Shown: one piece after another, positions 1 to 12,849 of the stretch
Numbering within the stretch: the first letter of the stretch is position 1
Layout of the letters: the number at the start of each line of letters is the position of its first letter
Assembly (NCBI RefSeq): GCF_000189635.1
Contig: NW_002476358.1
Coordinates: 262,616-326,615 of the forward strand
Length of the DNA: 64,000 nt
Direction: 5' to 3'
Origin: Tetrahymena thermophila SB210
Lineage: Eukaryota > Ciliophora > Oligohymenophorea > Hymenostomatida > Tetrahymenidae
Notes under the pieces: model-generated
What the model was told of the DNA's origin: nothing
Databases searched by the model: none
The model's input: only the letters and a program-made list of their open reading frames with translations
Program-made: the position numbers and the translations under genes

Positions 1-2865
1 ATAAATATAAAGTTTCTAATTAATTCTTAGTTTTTTATTTCACAAGAAATGCAAATTTTTCATTTAATGAAATTAATTCGTATCTATCGTATTATTCAAG
101 AGATTTTATTATCTTAAATGGAGAACAAACAAATTTAATTTTCAATTTTTAATAGATCAATTTTATGGTGAGGTGTTCTTATTTACAAATTTACAATGAG
201 GTTATTTCGGATTTACTCAAAACTGACAAAACTCATTTAACCATAAGAGAAGACAAGAAAAAAGGAATATATGTTGAAGACTTATCTGAATGGGCTGTCA
301 GAAATCCATAAGAAGTTTTTCAACTGATAAAAAAAGGTATATTTTTAGAAAATGAAAGCTTCGATTGAGTTTTAAATCATAAAAATTTCAGGTAATTAGT
401 CAAGAGCTACTGCAGCCACAAAAATGAATGATATGTCTTCAAGAAGTCATGCTGTTTTTATAGTAATAGTAGAGCAAGTTTTTATGGATCCAGACAACGA
501 CTTTTAACCAACAGCTGCTAAGACTGGTAAATTAAATTTAGTAGATCTTGCTGGATCTGAGAGAGTGTCAATTACGGGAGCAACTGGATAAAGGTTAGAG
601 GAATGTAAAAAAATTAACTAAAGTTTATCTGCACTAGGAAATGTTATTTCAGCATTGACAGATAAAAAAGGTCCTCGTCCCCATATTCCATATAGAGACT
701 CAAAAGTATTTAAATCTTATAAATAAAATAAATTTTCATATTATTATTTATATATAAGATTACTAGAATCTTAGAAGATTCTCTTGGAGGTAATTGCAAA
801 ACAACTATGCTTGCCATGATCTCTCCTAGCACAGATGCTTTTAATCATTCAGTATTTTTTTAATATTTAAAATGCTTTAAAATATCAACCTTATGAAAAT
901 TTATTTAGTTATCAACATTGAAGTTTGCTAATAGAGCTAAAAATATAAAAAATTGTCCTGTAGTTAATTAAGCTGATGATGACACAAAAGCATTGCTTTT
1001 ATAATATGAATCGGAGCTCAAAAAGCTAAAAGCACAGCTAGAAAATAAGAGAAAATCAATTTTTGATAAAAATTAAATACTTACTCTTTAAGTGCAGGTA
1101 AATCAAGCAGAACAAGATAAAGAAGATGCATTGGCAGCATATGAGCAAAAGATTGAAGAATTATAAAAAGAAAAGGAAGAAAAAAAAATGTTGGAAGTAA
1201 AACAAATTAAAATCATGTTTTGGTTCACAAATTAATAAAATAAATTAGGAAAAAATAAAATCAATACAAAGCCAAGTTCTTGTAGGTGGACAAAAAATAG
1301 AATAGGATAAAAAGTATATTGAAAAATTAGAAGAAAAATAAAAAAGAATAAGGTCTGAGTATGAAAAAAAAATTTAGATTTTAGAAAATGAAAGAAGAAT
1401 ATAGGCTGAAGAAAAAATTGAAGCTGAGCAGTATAAAAATTTATTGTTAAAGCAAAGAGATGTGATGGTTGGTCTATCTCAAAGATTAGTAGAAAGAGAT
1501 AAAAGGATTATAGAGTTAGAGGAAGATATTGAAGTTCTTGAGGATTGTGAACAAAAAGCTTAGAATAAAGTATTTTATTTAGAATCGATCCTTAAAGCCA
1601 ACAACATAAAAATTCCTGATTATTCTTAAATTCCTAGCAACATAACTGATTAAGTTGATTTGGGTAAGACTTATTAATAAATCTAAACCACATTTTTAAA
1701 AATTTAATTAATTTAGGTAACCAAGTTACTTTCAATATCACTGAAAATAACTTACAAACTCTTGTAGATGACAAATCTATTCAAAACAAGAGTTATCGCT
1801 AAGTCTAAATTCTTAGACAAAAGATAGAAGAGTTCTTAAGTAAGAAAAAGAAAATAAATGATTAAGAACTTAAAGAATTGTAGGATATTTAAACAATTAG
1901 AGGCCAATATGAAGAGAAGTTTTAGAAATTAGACTAGAAATTCCATAAAAAAATTGAATTTTTAGAAAAATAAAATAATGAATAGTAATAGAGCTTAGAA
2001 AAGTTTTTAGAGATAATAAATGCAAAAGAAAAGTAAATTTTTAACCTAAAAGTCGCTCTTAAGTCATAGATGAAACAATAGCCATAATCTTAAGAACATA
2101 AAGTTGACTTCCTTCAACTAAAAGAATAAAGCTCTTTGATAAAAAGTACATTTTTTGCTTACTTTAAAAAAAATTTTTTAAGTAAATATAAATTATTAAA
2201 AACTAACTTTAGATAAGGTGGACTTTATTGTTGACATTTTTAGTAATAAAAAAGAAGCGAATGCAATCAAGTCAGCAGCAAGAGAACTTGTTTCTCTTTA
2301 AATTGAAGCATCAAAGTTTAGTGATATCATTGAGGACACTTTTGCAGAAACAGAAAACAGCAAAGAATAAAGCATATTCAAATCACAGTAATCAAGCACA
2401 AATCGTTTAAATAGTCCAGATTCATAGAGACCAGAATAAACTAACAGACAAAGTTTCACAGTGACTTAAACGAGCTAAAGCTAAACTTAAAGGACACAAG
2501 AATCATATTACTCTAATCCAAATTAAATATAGAAATAAAATTACATAAATATTTACAATAGTAACCAAAATTTAGTGAGCCCAAAAAATAAAATAGATAA
2601 TATGCAAGCTTTAAATGAAAAAATAAATTAAAATTTAAATATAATAGCCAAGAATTCTAACCAGTTGTCTAATCCTTCTGTATTAAACTAGCAAACTGGC
2701 ATACCTCTTAACAATAACCTAATATCCTAACCATTTCCATAAGGTAAAGGGCCAATAAATGTTCATATGAATTTATAATCATAAATTAACAATGTTTAAA
2801 GTGATTCATCAACACCAAGCCACTCCTAAGCGTAATAAAATTTTTCTTCAATAATAACTAAATGA
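1..2865 (+). CDS. Kinesin motor protein, 5' end outside the window
   Basis: A microtubule motor ATPase; only the C-terminal half of the motor domain and the tail are in the window. The sequence shows [16 protein letters not shown] (switch I), VDLAGSER (switch II), [16 protein letters not shown] and YRDSKITRIL, then a neck ([13 protein letters not shown]), about 250 residues of coiled coil rich in Glu/Lys/Gln, and a low-complexity Asn/Ser/Gln tail. The P-loop lies upstream. Exons that fit are 156-336, 392-705, 759-851, 909-1196, 1249-1663, 1717-2145 and 2213-2865 (about 790 residues visible); introns are 52-67 bp. The part before 156 is coding or intron and I could not settle the frame. Motor first and coiled coil second means an N-terminal (plus-end type) kinesin; I cannot assign the subfamily. 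Stop TGA at 2863-2865. Confidence 0.93.
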
Positions 2866-3147
2866 ATTATTGTGATTATGAAATAATTAACTATGTTCAA
2901 ATTTTTAAAATAACAACCATAAAGTGGAGCTTATTGAACATTATTTTTTTAAAAAGAAAACATAAAATAACTTTGAGTTTTAAAAAAATTTTTAGTAAAG
3001 GCTTTAGAATATTACATGAATAACAATTAAAGCAATACATAAAGCAAAAATGGAGAATTTATAAGTTGAAAAATCAAATATTAAATAAAATTTTTTTAAT
3101 TACGATTAAATGTATTAATATGTCTTAATTAATCAAATAGGTATAAA
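2866..3147. other. Short spacer after the kinesin gene
   Basis: AT-rich sequence between the kinesin stop and the small ORF at 3148. It contains an ATG near 3051 with a short open stretch that may be a first exon of that ORF, but no canonical donor joins the two in phase. Confidence 0.4.
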
Positions 3148-3300
3148 ATGAAGCAGGAGGAAGAAGATTAAAAAAGACGATAAGCAATATAATAGATAGA
3201 TAATATACTTAAAGGATAGCTTGGTTAAGTTCCTACAAAATAAATAAGACCACCTGAGAATACTTTTTCTAAAAGTTTATAACAACCTTAATACTCATGA
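3148..3300 (+). CDS. Possible very small protein or last exon, unrecognised
   Basis: ATG at 3148 opens a 50-residue frame that ends with TGA at 3298-3300. The peptide is markedly protein-like: it begins MKQEEEDQKRRQAIQQIDNI and ends with a Pro/Gln-rich tail (RPPENTF, then SLQQPQYS). Its codon composition differs from the surrounding A/T. A possible acceptor (aaatag) lies directly before it, so it may be the last exon of a gene whose first exon begins near 3051. I do not recognise the family. It lies between the kinesin (+) and the coiled-coil gene at 4055-5539 (-). Confidence 0.4.
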
Positions 3301-4054
3301 TAAATTTAAACTATTTATAAAATTGCCTTAAAATAACATATTTAGTAATACTACTTACTACTTTTATATGCCTATAAATTATTATATAAACCAAGTTTTA
3401 ATATTTCTTTAAAAATGTAAAAATTGCTATTTCAAATTCATTTAAATAAAATAAAAATAATTTTAAATTCTAATAAAATAATAAAACAATTTATACTCTA
3501 AATTAAATTATAAAGGGAAGTATATTGAATTAATATAAATAAATTTTGAAATTATCTCCCTAAAAATAAAACAAAATAAGGAATTTTTATAAAAGTATAA
3601 AGGGAAAGTATTAGATATTTTAGATTTTTAAAACGCAAGAAAAATAATTTACTTAAGAAAGGTTATTTTCTTAATTTAAAAATTATTTTTTAAATATGTC
3701 AAAGGTATTGAATACTCTTATCTCTAAAAATAAATCTTTATAAAATAATTTGAATCTTTTAATAAATAATATTTTGTATAAGAATATATCATATAAAATT
3801 AAAGTAATAATTAGTAAAAGATATATAAATAGATAGATGAAGATATAATACACGATTTAAGTATTTAAAAAATTTATAAAAAGTACATATTTTATATATT
3901 CTGTAATGTGTTTTTAAATCTTTTAATAATTAAAAATATATAATTACAATGAAAGTTAGTTAAAATATCAAAATGTATTTCAATTAATATAGTTTTAAAG
4001 TGTATTTTAGATTCAGTTGGACATATCTTTATCTTAATGTAATTATTTAAGATT
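3301..4054. other. Intergenic A/T-rich spacer
   Basis: About 750 bp of A/T-rich sequence between convergent genes. I see no coding pattern, tRNA or repeat; it presumably holds the two 3' untranslated regions. Confidence 0.5.
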
Positions 4055-5539
4055 TCAGTGCATTCTTGTTGATTTTGTTTGATTGAATTTGCTGTTACTA
4101 TTTCCTTAATCTATTTATAATTTATTTAAATATAAAATTTATTTTTTTAAAATTTTCAAATTACTTTTAGGTTTTAATTGCTTTTCTATTTAAAGATTTT
4201 CCATTTATTGCTAAACTTCTAACTCCTTCTTTACATTTTAATATTTCTATAAAAGCCTTTTTATATAAAATTAAAATGATTAAAATCTAAAAAAGAAAGT
4301 GTTTTCTTATAGTTAAATCATTAATTCAATCTTAATACTTAGCCAAATTTATATTTTTAAACAATGGCAAGCACAAAGATTGTTTATTTATTTAATGGAA
4401 CAAAATATTTTTCAGTGCTAAAAGTTTATTTATTATATTTCTAAATTAATAGCTATTGTACCTTTCTAACTCTATTGATCTATTTTTTCTCTATTCTTCT
4501 TTACCAGAATTGATTCTTTGTCTCAAAGCATTCAATTCATTTTATTAGCGTTACTTGAGGAGAATGAGTTGCTTTCTAATTTTTTCATTACGAGTGTTCA
4601 TCCATTATTGATTTTCTGTTTTTTCTAGCTAGTTTCTCTTCAACTATACTTGATGAGCTTCAATATAACTTTTCAAATAATTTTAAATAAAAATACTTAG
4701 AAAATCTTCTATTTTATAATTTTAACAATAGTAAATAAAGAAAATGTTTTCAAACAGCTTTCTATCTAGCCAAATTCATTCAAAATACATTTTAATGCTT
4801 TAAAATTTGGTTATAGAATAAGCTTGAGTTTTGCTCTAGCTTTAAAGAAATATCCTTACTTTTTCTATTTGGCTAGGTTTTCTTCAATTTTAATGAGATT
4901 AAGTACTTCAGATGACTATTTTGGTTTATAAGGAATAGCCTTTTCAAGCTCTTCTTATACACTAGCAAATTCAGCATTTTGACGCTCAATTAATTCATTT
5001 TCGATACGCATAGCTTCCTATTCGAACTCTAACATTTTTTAATCCCAAAATTAGTTAAATTAATTAAATTCTTCTAAATGAGCTTTCTCAACATCTTGCT
5101 TTTCGTTAAGATGACGAATTCTAATTTCATCTTTTTTCTTGCGAGCAAGCTCTTCTTTGAGCTCTCTAACTTTATTTTTAGCTAATTCAGCTTCAACATA
5201 TTTTCCTTATCTCTCACAGTTTAACTAATGCTCTGAGATAACCTCAATATATTCTTCTAATTCAGCTACATTTTGAGGATGTTTATTTAAGATTTGAGAA
5301 TCTAATTTACGAAAATGAGTAAAATTTTTTTTCTTATATTTTCATTAATATTTTTTAAATATAATTTATAATCAATCTAGTCCAAAGAGCAGTTAGAAAT
5401 ATGAATTTTTTTTTAAATTGAAATTTAACCAATTAGTGCTATTACTGCTCAAAAAATAAACATTCACATCTGATAACCTTATTCTACCTATTTAAATAAA
5501 AGTGAAATTTAATTGATTACCTTAAGCTTATTGGCTCAT
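4055..5539 (-). CDS. Conserved-looking coiled-coil protein, unknown function
   Basis: A 271-residue, almost entirely helical protein. Exons on the minus strand are 5521-5539, 4860-5301, 4462-4668, 4165-4256 and 4055-4110; all joins keep phase and restore a smooth heptad-rich sequence. Near the N terminus is a block containing LEEYIEVISEHQ, CERQGKYVEAELAKNKVREL and RIRHLNEKQDVEKAH; further on come YIEAHQVQ, ALRQRI and LLQKYQNVKKELE. The basic C terminus ends STRMH. From memory it resembles a family of protist coiled-coil proteins with EAHQVQ-like repeats, but I cannot name a function; a cytoskeletal or ciliary role would be inference. The start ATG (5537-5539) is followed by a 19-nt first exon and a 219-bp intron; that first exon is the least certain part. 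Stop TGA is at 4055-4057. Confidence 0.8.
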
Positions 5540-7265
5540 TTTTTCAAAATTTTGTAAGTTTCCTTTTTAGTGCTTTAAGATTTAAGATAATTTTTTATTT
5601 AACAAATAATGATTATTAACTCTTAATTTATTACCAAGATTTGCTTTTTATCTATTTTCAAATAAAATTCATTTACATACTTAATAACTTTCTTTCAATC
5701 ATTTCTTTTATTTGTAGTATTCAAATTAATATACTGACAAGCATAAAAGATCTTTCAATCCAGCAAAGATAGCTAAGCTTTGCTTGCTGTGCAGCTTATA
5801 TTTTATTTATCAGTCTTTCTAAAGATTTAACTAATTTGTTTGAAGTATTGAAATTAACTAAATATAATTTATTTCAAAAGGATTTGTGAAGATGTGAAGA
5901 TCATATCAATTGCATCTTTAAATAAAAATTAATCAGTGAAATATCAAAGAATAAAAAACCATGAAAGTACTAAAAAAAATAATTAAATTTAAAAACTATT
6001 TTAAGGATTTCAATTTTTTTCCAAAAAAAGAAAGTTATTTTTATTATCTAAATAAGTATTGGAAAATAAATGAAATATTTAATTTAAATAATATAAATGA
6101 TATTAATTTTGCTAAATATTAGTTAATTATTTTTAAATTTAATACTTTTCAAAATAATAACAAAATATCTAATAATTTCTCAAAAATGAACAAATAATAA
6201 TTTAATTATTTTTACATCTAATTTTAAATCAAAATACAGTTAAAGTTTTCTTAAATTTATAATTCTTAGAATATAAACTTAATAAATACTTTTAAGAAAG
6301 ATAATGTTACTAATACTTGAAATATTTCAATTAATTTTTTACTTTCTAAAGTAACAATTTAATTTTTACTAACACTAATAAATTAGACTTAGGTTTTATT
6401 TTTATAAATACTTTATCAAAACGAAATAAGTTTAAAATTTGTAATATTCATTATTAATTTATATCTAAATTTAATTATATTTAATTCTGAATATAAAATA
6501 TAACCTGCTATTTTGGTTTGAGATATTTCATTTCATTTTTTTATTTTTAAATTAATTTTATTTATATTATATCTTCATTCTTTTTATCATACTATCTTTA
6601 TCAGATTTTTACAAATTTTTCAAAATATTTTTGGTTATCATTTTTAATGACCATAAAATGAAAACAATTGACAATAATCAATTATTTGTAGTAATTAAAA
6701 TTTTTAAATTTTAATACATGTATTTTGAATGATCTTAGATAAATTATAAGATAAGTTAATTTAAATATTTAAAGTAAGATTAAAATGTTATTTTAATTTT
6801 TAAAAAGAAATTAATAAATATTTAAAAACGAAAAAGTTTTCACATAAAAATTTTTTTTAATTTAGTTTTTCATTTTTTTTCTATAGAATTTTGTAATAAA
6901 AGAAATTTTATTTATATTAATGACTAAAATAATTAGAATTCGTCTGGTTTATGACATCAAAAACTAAAACATAAACACATATTAAAAAAATGCAATTTTA
7001 ATTGATATCCATTTGATGGATATATTTGAATTATGAATCCTTATTAGAAGTAATTTTATTAGTATGAGAACAAACAAACAATTACTTACTTTTATATTTC
7101 TAACTAAAATTGAAAGATAATTACTTTTAATTAATTATACACATTCATCTCTTTCATAGTAAAAATTAGCAAATTATTTCATATATATATTTTCAAAAAA
7201 ACAGAATAAAAATTAAGATACAAAAAGATAGGAAATACACCTATTAACTAAAATACTTTCTGATT
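5540..7265. other. Long A/T-rich intergenic region
   Basis: About 1.7 kb of nearly pure A/T between divergent genes (4055-5539 minus and 7266 plus). It must contain both promoters. I see no recognisable gene, RNA or repeat. Confidence 0.55.
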
Positions 7266-9989
7266 ATGGCTGAATTAATATTAAATAATATAGGGAATTT
7301 TTTATAAGATTCATGTTTAAGCTATTGCTTAATTCATACAGTAGAGCAAGTTTCTTATATTAATATATCACCTCATGATGTAGAAAATAGGTTTTTGTGT
7401 ATATAATGTTATTAGTCTGAATAATTGAACAAAGAAGAGAAGGATTATATTATTTCCCTTCGTCTTTTTTTATAAAAATAGCTAGAAAAGCCTCATTTTT
7501 AAATTTTATCTGAAGATATAAGGGAATAGGTTCAAGAAACGCTGCAAACTAAAGGTAAAGTGAATCTGAGAGAAAAAATAAAAGAGTTTAATGCAAATTT
7601 AATTGAAATTATTACAGAGGAACTTAATGCAATTTTTAAAGCCGAAGATGAAAAAACACAACTTATTAATGAAAAATTGTAGTCTCTCTTTTAAAAATTT
7701 GGCGAACTCAATAACGCTTCTGAAATATATGATATTTTTTATTAGAATAAGTCTAACATTGATGAGCTGAATACAAAATTAGATAATTATATAAAGTTAG
7801 CTTACTTAAAAGCAAATTAACTTAAAGAAGGAAGCGATGAATATGAAGAACTATTTGATGAGTTCAATTTAGATTAAGCTGAGTTTCTTAAAGAGAAAGT
7901 CTTGAAGAAGATAAAGCAAATTCACTACTATACTCCATAGAAGAATAGGAAAACAAACTCTTTAGTTGATAAAAGCATATTTGAAGAAGAAGCTATATAT
8001 ATTGATGATAGCTCTCTTACGTTGAAAAGCAAGTCGTTTCTTAAACTTTTGCATAAAATACCATCTATAAATTCTTAACTGATAAATTAAATTGAAAAAT
8101 AATTGATAATGAATCCCATATTTGAAGATATCGATTTCGAAATAGATGAAGAAGAAAATGATGAAGAATAATAATAGGAATTAGGTTAGCCATAATTATA
8201 AAATGAGGGATAAGTATCTGATAGAAATAACTAATAAATAGAAACACAGACACTAGAAAATGTAGAAAAAGGGAATTAAAATTTAGCAAATCAATTTGAA
8301 GACAAATAAATGAATATTTAGGAAAGCATTTCACCTATTTAAAAACCAAAATAAAAGTTAAAATCAATGTCAAAAAAGCAAAACTAAGAAAGTTAAAAAG
8401 GTGACATTACTGAATAAGAGCTAACTTAGTTTATAAATAATGCTTTAAACGATGATATTCCATTTAATCATTTAGCAAATTAGCATAAAAAAAATTATTC
8501 TAGATGCTTCGAATAACCAATAAATTAGAGTTAATAGGTATAGGGTAATAGACATTAATATAGTCAAAATTTCAGCAACATTTATTAGTCAACTCCGCCA
8601 ATGTTTATTAACCCTTAAAATAAATAAGAAACATACTATCAAAGCCATATCAGCTATTAAAATTAATCTAATAATTATTAAGATACTACTTATCAAACTA
8701 GAAGAATACCCGATCAGAAAGAATTTGATAGCAATGATAATTTTATCAAAGAATAATTTTCATAAATTTAGACTATTAAATAGTTGCCTTTTTAACAAGA
8801 TTAAAGTAGCACTCAAGTTTATCCATATTAAAGTGCAATAATTTAGTAAAACATTGAACCTAAATTTAATTAAACTCTATAATAAATGAATTAAGAATCT
8901 TCAAATGGTCAAAACGGTTAAAGTTCTTAAAGTAAATATCCTAATCTTTATAAGCACCAAAGTGCCAACTACGAAAATTACTTTAAAAATTAATAAGCAT
9001 ACAACTAAGAAATCAATAGCAACAATATAAATTTACAGAAAGTATAATCGAAGAGTAGAGATTAATCTCCTTCAAGCTAATTCTCTATACCTATTTAAAA
9101 TAACAAAGATATTAATAAAAATGGAGATGGTCTCTTGTAAAAGCAACTCATCAAAGAAGATGAAGATGAAAATAAAATGTCTGTAGGAGCTGGCTCAAGT
9201 GGGTTTACCTTCAAAGAAGTAGATGATGCCTAACTTGATTAAAATGCTATAGAATAAAATAAACAACCATAAAAAAAAGGTTTGCTACAAATAGACAGCT
9301 AAAGTTTTAATTTATAAATGAAAAAGTCAAAGTTAGGAAGTAGCGAAAAAGTAGAGATCAGCCACTAATCTAACAATACTATAATTATTTAATCTCCTAC
9401 TGATTCTTATGCCCATTATGTTATATCTAAAGACGTACTAGAGCCAAATAAAGAATATATTTTTTTATTCAGTATAAAATGCTAAAAGAATGATAGTATT
9501 TTAATAGGTATAACCCCAAAAGAATTTATTAACGAAAAGGTTTTACATAAATTTCCTTATTATAAAAGCTTCATAAATACAAATTTAGAAACTTTTTCTA
9601 AAAGTTGCGAGAAAATTGAAAAAGGCACCAGCATAAGAATTACAGATGATAATTGCATTCATGTTGTCATGAGAGTTTGCATTTAAAACTAAGTTTTAGT
9701 TTTCTACGACTATCCCAAAATGGAAAATGTAAACTCAATTAAAAATCCTACTGATTTAAAAGATATTAGATAATATTACTTGACAGTTGGATTTACTAGA
9801 TCGAAAGAATCATTTAACAACCCTTAATCTAATCCCTTAAGAATACAAATACTAGACATGAGAATAGCAGATCCAACAACGTTAGGTGATTTAATAAATT
9901 TTACTAAATCACAATAACAATAATAGTAACAATAATAATAACATCAGCAGCAGCAGCAACAACAACAACAACAATTATCAAGTAATTGA
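7266..9989 (+). CDS. Gln-rich protein with N-terminal zinc-site-like motif and SPRY-like tail
   Basis: A single-exon gene of 907 residues with no TGA until 9987-9989. The N terminus has a Cys/His cluster (C17, C21, H24, C45, C48) of Cx2H...Cx2C form, then about 250 helical residues (VQETLQTKGKVNLREKIKEF and onward), a long Gln/Asn/Ser-rich disordered middle, and a compact C-terminal domain from about residue 720. That domain (YAHYVISKDVLEPNKEYIFL, SILIGITPKEFI, QYYLTVGFT) looks like a beta-sandwich of the SPRY kind. The order finger, coiled coil, SPRY is TRIM-like, but no RING is present. The protein ends in a 20-Gln tract. The TRIM-like gene at 50625-52130 has the same N-terminal Cys/His pattern and a clearer SPRY domain, so the two are probably paralogues. 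Substrate or partner is unknown. Confidence 0.82.
9912..9974 (+). repeat. Polyglutamine tract in four different codons
   Basis: Twenty Gln and one His codon at the C terminus of the preceding gene, written with a mixture of CAA, CAG, TAA and TAG. A pure trinucleotide expansion is present only in the CAG/CAA half. Confidence 0.9.
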
Positions 9990-12078
9990 AGCAAATTAAT
10001 TAGTCTGTAAGTTAAATTAAAATTGAGTAAAAATTAATTTTGAAAAATGAATTTTTCTATAACTAATAAACTGACCATCTAAATAGCTTCATTCAAGCTC
10101 TTTCTTTAATTTGATGAAATAAATTAAAAATCTTCTAATTATATTATAGAATGAAAATATCTTTAGTGTTAACAAAAAAAATGATAGCAAAAAATAAAAA
10201 TAATAATTATTTTTTATTTTGTTCATATATTTTTATATTTTTATTTAAAATATTTACCCATTAATTTCATTTCTATTAGATATTATTAGATTAGAATAGA
10301 ATTTTATGGTTTATTTTTATTTTCAAAATTATAAGAATTCCTAAATTTATTTATAGATTTTCCCTCTTTTTTAAATTGATTCATTAATAGATAAATTATA
10401 AAATACTCCAGTATTAGATAAAAAATTTTGTTATAAGATAAGCAAGTACTGAATATTTAATTTCTATTTATATCAGTTTTCTTTCCACACTTACGAGAGA
10501 AAATTTGTTTGCTGTAAGGTATAGCTTATTTGAATATAAATTTTTGGTTGTAATAGCTACACTAGAATTATTGATTTTACAATGTTATTCTACTAAGTTA
10601 CATATTAATAGTAATTTAATTAAAAAACTGTAAGGTTCAAATTTAAAGACAGCAATAAATTCGATCTTTTAACTTTTATATAAAAATATGGATTTTTTTA
10701 AAAATAAATGAATATTTGCAAGATATCTAGAAAGAATTTTATCAAACAGCAGTAGAAGCTTTTGAAAGTTAAGCGAATTTTATCTTTTATAAAATTCTCA
10801 GAATTTATTTACTTGACAGAAATCGATTGAGGAAATTTCAAAATCAAAAATAAAAAAAGATCCAAAAAATTATAAGTTTTGTTGCAAAAATATTTAAAAA
10901 CATCAAGTGCTTTAATTGGTAGACTTTTGACTAATACCGTTTAAAATATTTGATAAATAAATTATGAAGTTAAAAATGGTTAAGATAAAATATAAAATGG
11001 TTTATTTATGCAGTAGATTAAACAAATTTAAAATTTATGTTATGAAGTAAAATATAAAGAATAAATTAATTTACATTAACTTTTTTTATTTTGGAAAATT
11101 AAAGTAAAGATCATAATCATTTTTAAAAAAAGAAAGCAATTTATTACTTATTGATTAAAATAATTCGTAGTTATCGTCATCTATTTGTCATTTTAGATAC
11201 ATTTATCTTAATATATGTAAAAGCAATATTACCAGTATTGCATCATTATTCAATTTCTAAAAACTCTTATTTTAATTAAGAGTTATCAATAAAATACATC
11301 TTTTTAGTATTAGATTAATATTACGCATAAGAATAGTATTTTTAACTGCAGTCATAGTATCATAGTATTAAACCAAATTATACAGAAAAAGTTATTACAA
11401 AAAATTTTGCTTTTATAGAAAAAAATTTATTTGAAATTTTTTATTTAAATGGAATTTAAATTGTGTAAGTTAGTTAGCACAGATATCTTATCTGATGTGA
11501 AAAATGAAAAGAATATTTGATAATTTAAAATTTACTTAAGTTAGATTGAAAGTATGAATTGAGTTATTAATGAATCAGTGAGTGAATAAATAAATAAATA
11601 ATTACAAAATGATAATGTATATGTATGTATGTATAAATATAAATTCAAGAGAAATTATTTTTGATTAATTAATTATTTTATTTATATAAATTTTTATTTA
11701 AACTGGTATTTTTTTGTTATCTTTTCAGAGTAGATTTGGTTATTAAGGATTGGATAAAATATATGTAAGGGTTGAGGAGGTATTTTTTAAGAAATTATTA
11801 ATTCAATAGGTTTTTAAGTTTGAAATGGTTAATTATTTTTTAGAAGTTATTAGCATTTATTTATACATGAATTTTTTAATTTATCTAGATAGAGTTTTAT
11901 TATTTGTTTGTAATTTTTAAATTTGGAAGCTGATTTTTGATAAGCCAAATTTATAATTTGAGTATATTTGTTTGAAACATGCTCTTTTAATATTTAATAA
12001 TGTAATCTAATTTTACTAAAGATATTTCTTATATAATTGAGTGAAAACAAAATATTATAATATATCTCAACTCGAAAT
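9990..12078. other. A/T-rich intergenic region with one coding-like stretch
   Basis: About 2.1 kb between two convergent genes. It includes a coding-like open stretch at 10722-10967 (listed separately) and short microsatellite-like runs near 11580-11635 (aata and tatg repeats). The rest shows nothing recognisable. Confidence 0.45.
10722..10967 (+). pseudogene. Coding-like open stretch, possible exon or gene relic
   Basis: 81 codons without TGA, ending at TGA 10965-10967. The peptide is mixed and helix-like (KEFYQTAVEAFESQ, YLLDRNRLRKF, CFNWQTFDQYRL), with more Arg, Trp and Cys than the surrounding A/T would give by chance. No in-frame ATG or convincing splice partner is visible upstream. I do not recognise it; it may be a relic or one exon of an unresolved gene. 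Confidence 0.22.
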
Positions 12079-12628
12079 TCATTCAGTTAGAATATTTTCT
12101 TCATCTTCTGCAGACATAAAGTCTATTCCAAAGTAGTTAATTATCTCTTATCTTTTCTTCAAGACATTGTTATAAAATATCATGTTGCATGAATGCTTTC
12201 TTGATTAAAGAACAGCTTCTTGACTAAGCTATTCAAAAATTTCGAATTCAGTTTGTATAAATGCAAGTTTTATTGCATTTTATCTATCAAGGAATGCTCT
12301 AATCTAAGCCTTGAGATCTTGTTTTTCTTACTATTTAATAGATCCTTAGCTTCTTAAGATGGTTAATCTTCTTCTGCATTCCTTTATGTCATCTGAGAAT
12401 GAGACAGTTGAAAGGCATTTTTATATTCCAAATAAAGGAATCTTAGAAGTCATTGCTTCATTAACAAGAGTACAATATGAATCATAGAGATAAATAGCAT
12501 CATATTTGAAACTCTCTACACTGTTCTTCTTAATATATTTACGAGTATTGGTAATCATTTTGAATATATTGTCTAGATGGTATTTTGTAAATGGAGTTTG
12601 TTTTTATTTATTTGAATTTACTTTTTAA
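12079..12628 (-). CDS. Unrecognised helical protein, start unresolved
   Basis: From ATG at 12556-12558 the frame gives 159 residues to TGA at 12079-12081. The reading frame continues upstream of that ATG with good coding character (TPFTKYHLDNIFK) to an apparent acceptor (attaaaaag) near 12629, so the true start is probably in an upstream exon I could not place. The protein looks helical throughout: SFKYDAIYLYDSYCTLV, CRRRLTIL, KAQIRAFLDRQNAIK, FEIFEQLSQEAV, acidic C terminus ending ENILTE. There is no signal peptide or membrane segment. I do not recognise the family. Coding-like stretches further upstream on the same strand (12850-13700) could be earlier exons or relics. Confidence 0.6.
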
Positions 12629-12849
12629 TTAAAATTTTTATTGTTTTATATTAATTAATTATAGGTGAAAGCAAAGACTCCAACCGCGATTTAAAATTTC
12701 TTTTTTCGATATTAAAACCCAACCAAATTAGTTTGAAAAAGTCAGATAAAATAATAGAGTAGCAAAGTCAAAATTTAATTAAGAAAATTTCCTTACACAT
12801 AAATTAAGCATCTATACATAAAACAAAAACAATACCAAATAATAAGCTG

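Noticed and set aside
2228-2410. Standard-code ORF inside the kinesin gene
   Set aside because: It is an off-frame shadow of the kinesin tail exon read with ciliate code.
8065-8334. Minus-strand ORF of 89 residues
   Set aside because: It lies wholly inside the single-exon gene at 7266-9989 and reads the antisense of its acidic, Gln-rich part.
12661-12700. A G/C-containing word near 12670-12690 considered as a tRNA end
   Set aside because: No T-arm, anticodon arm or acceptor pairing can be formed with the flanks.
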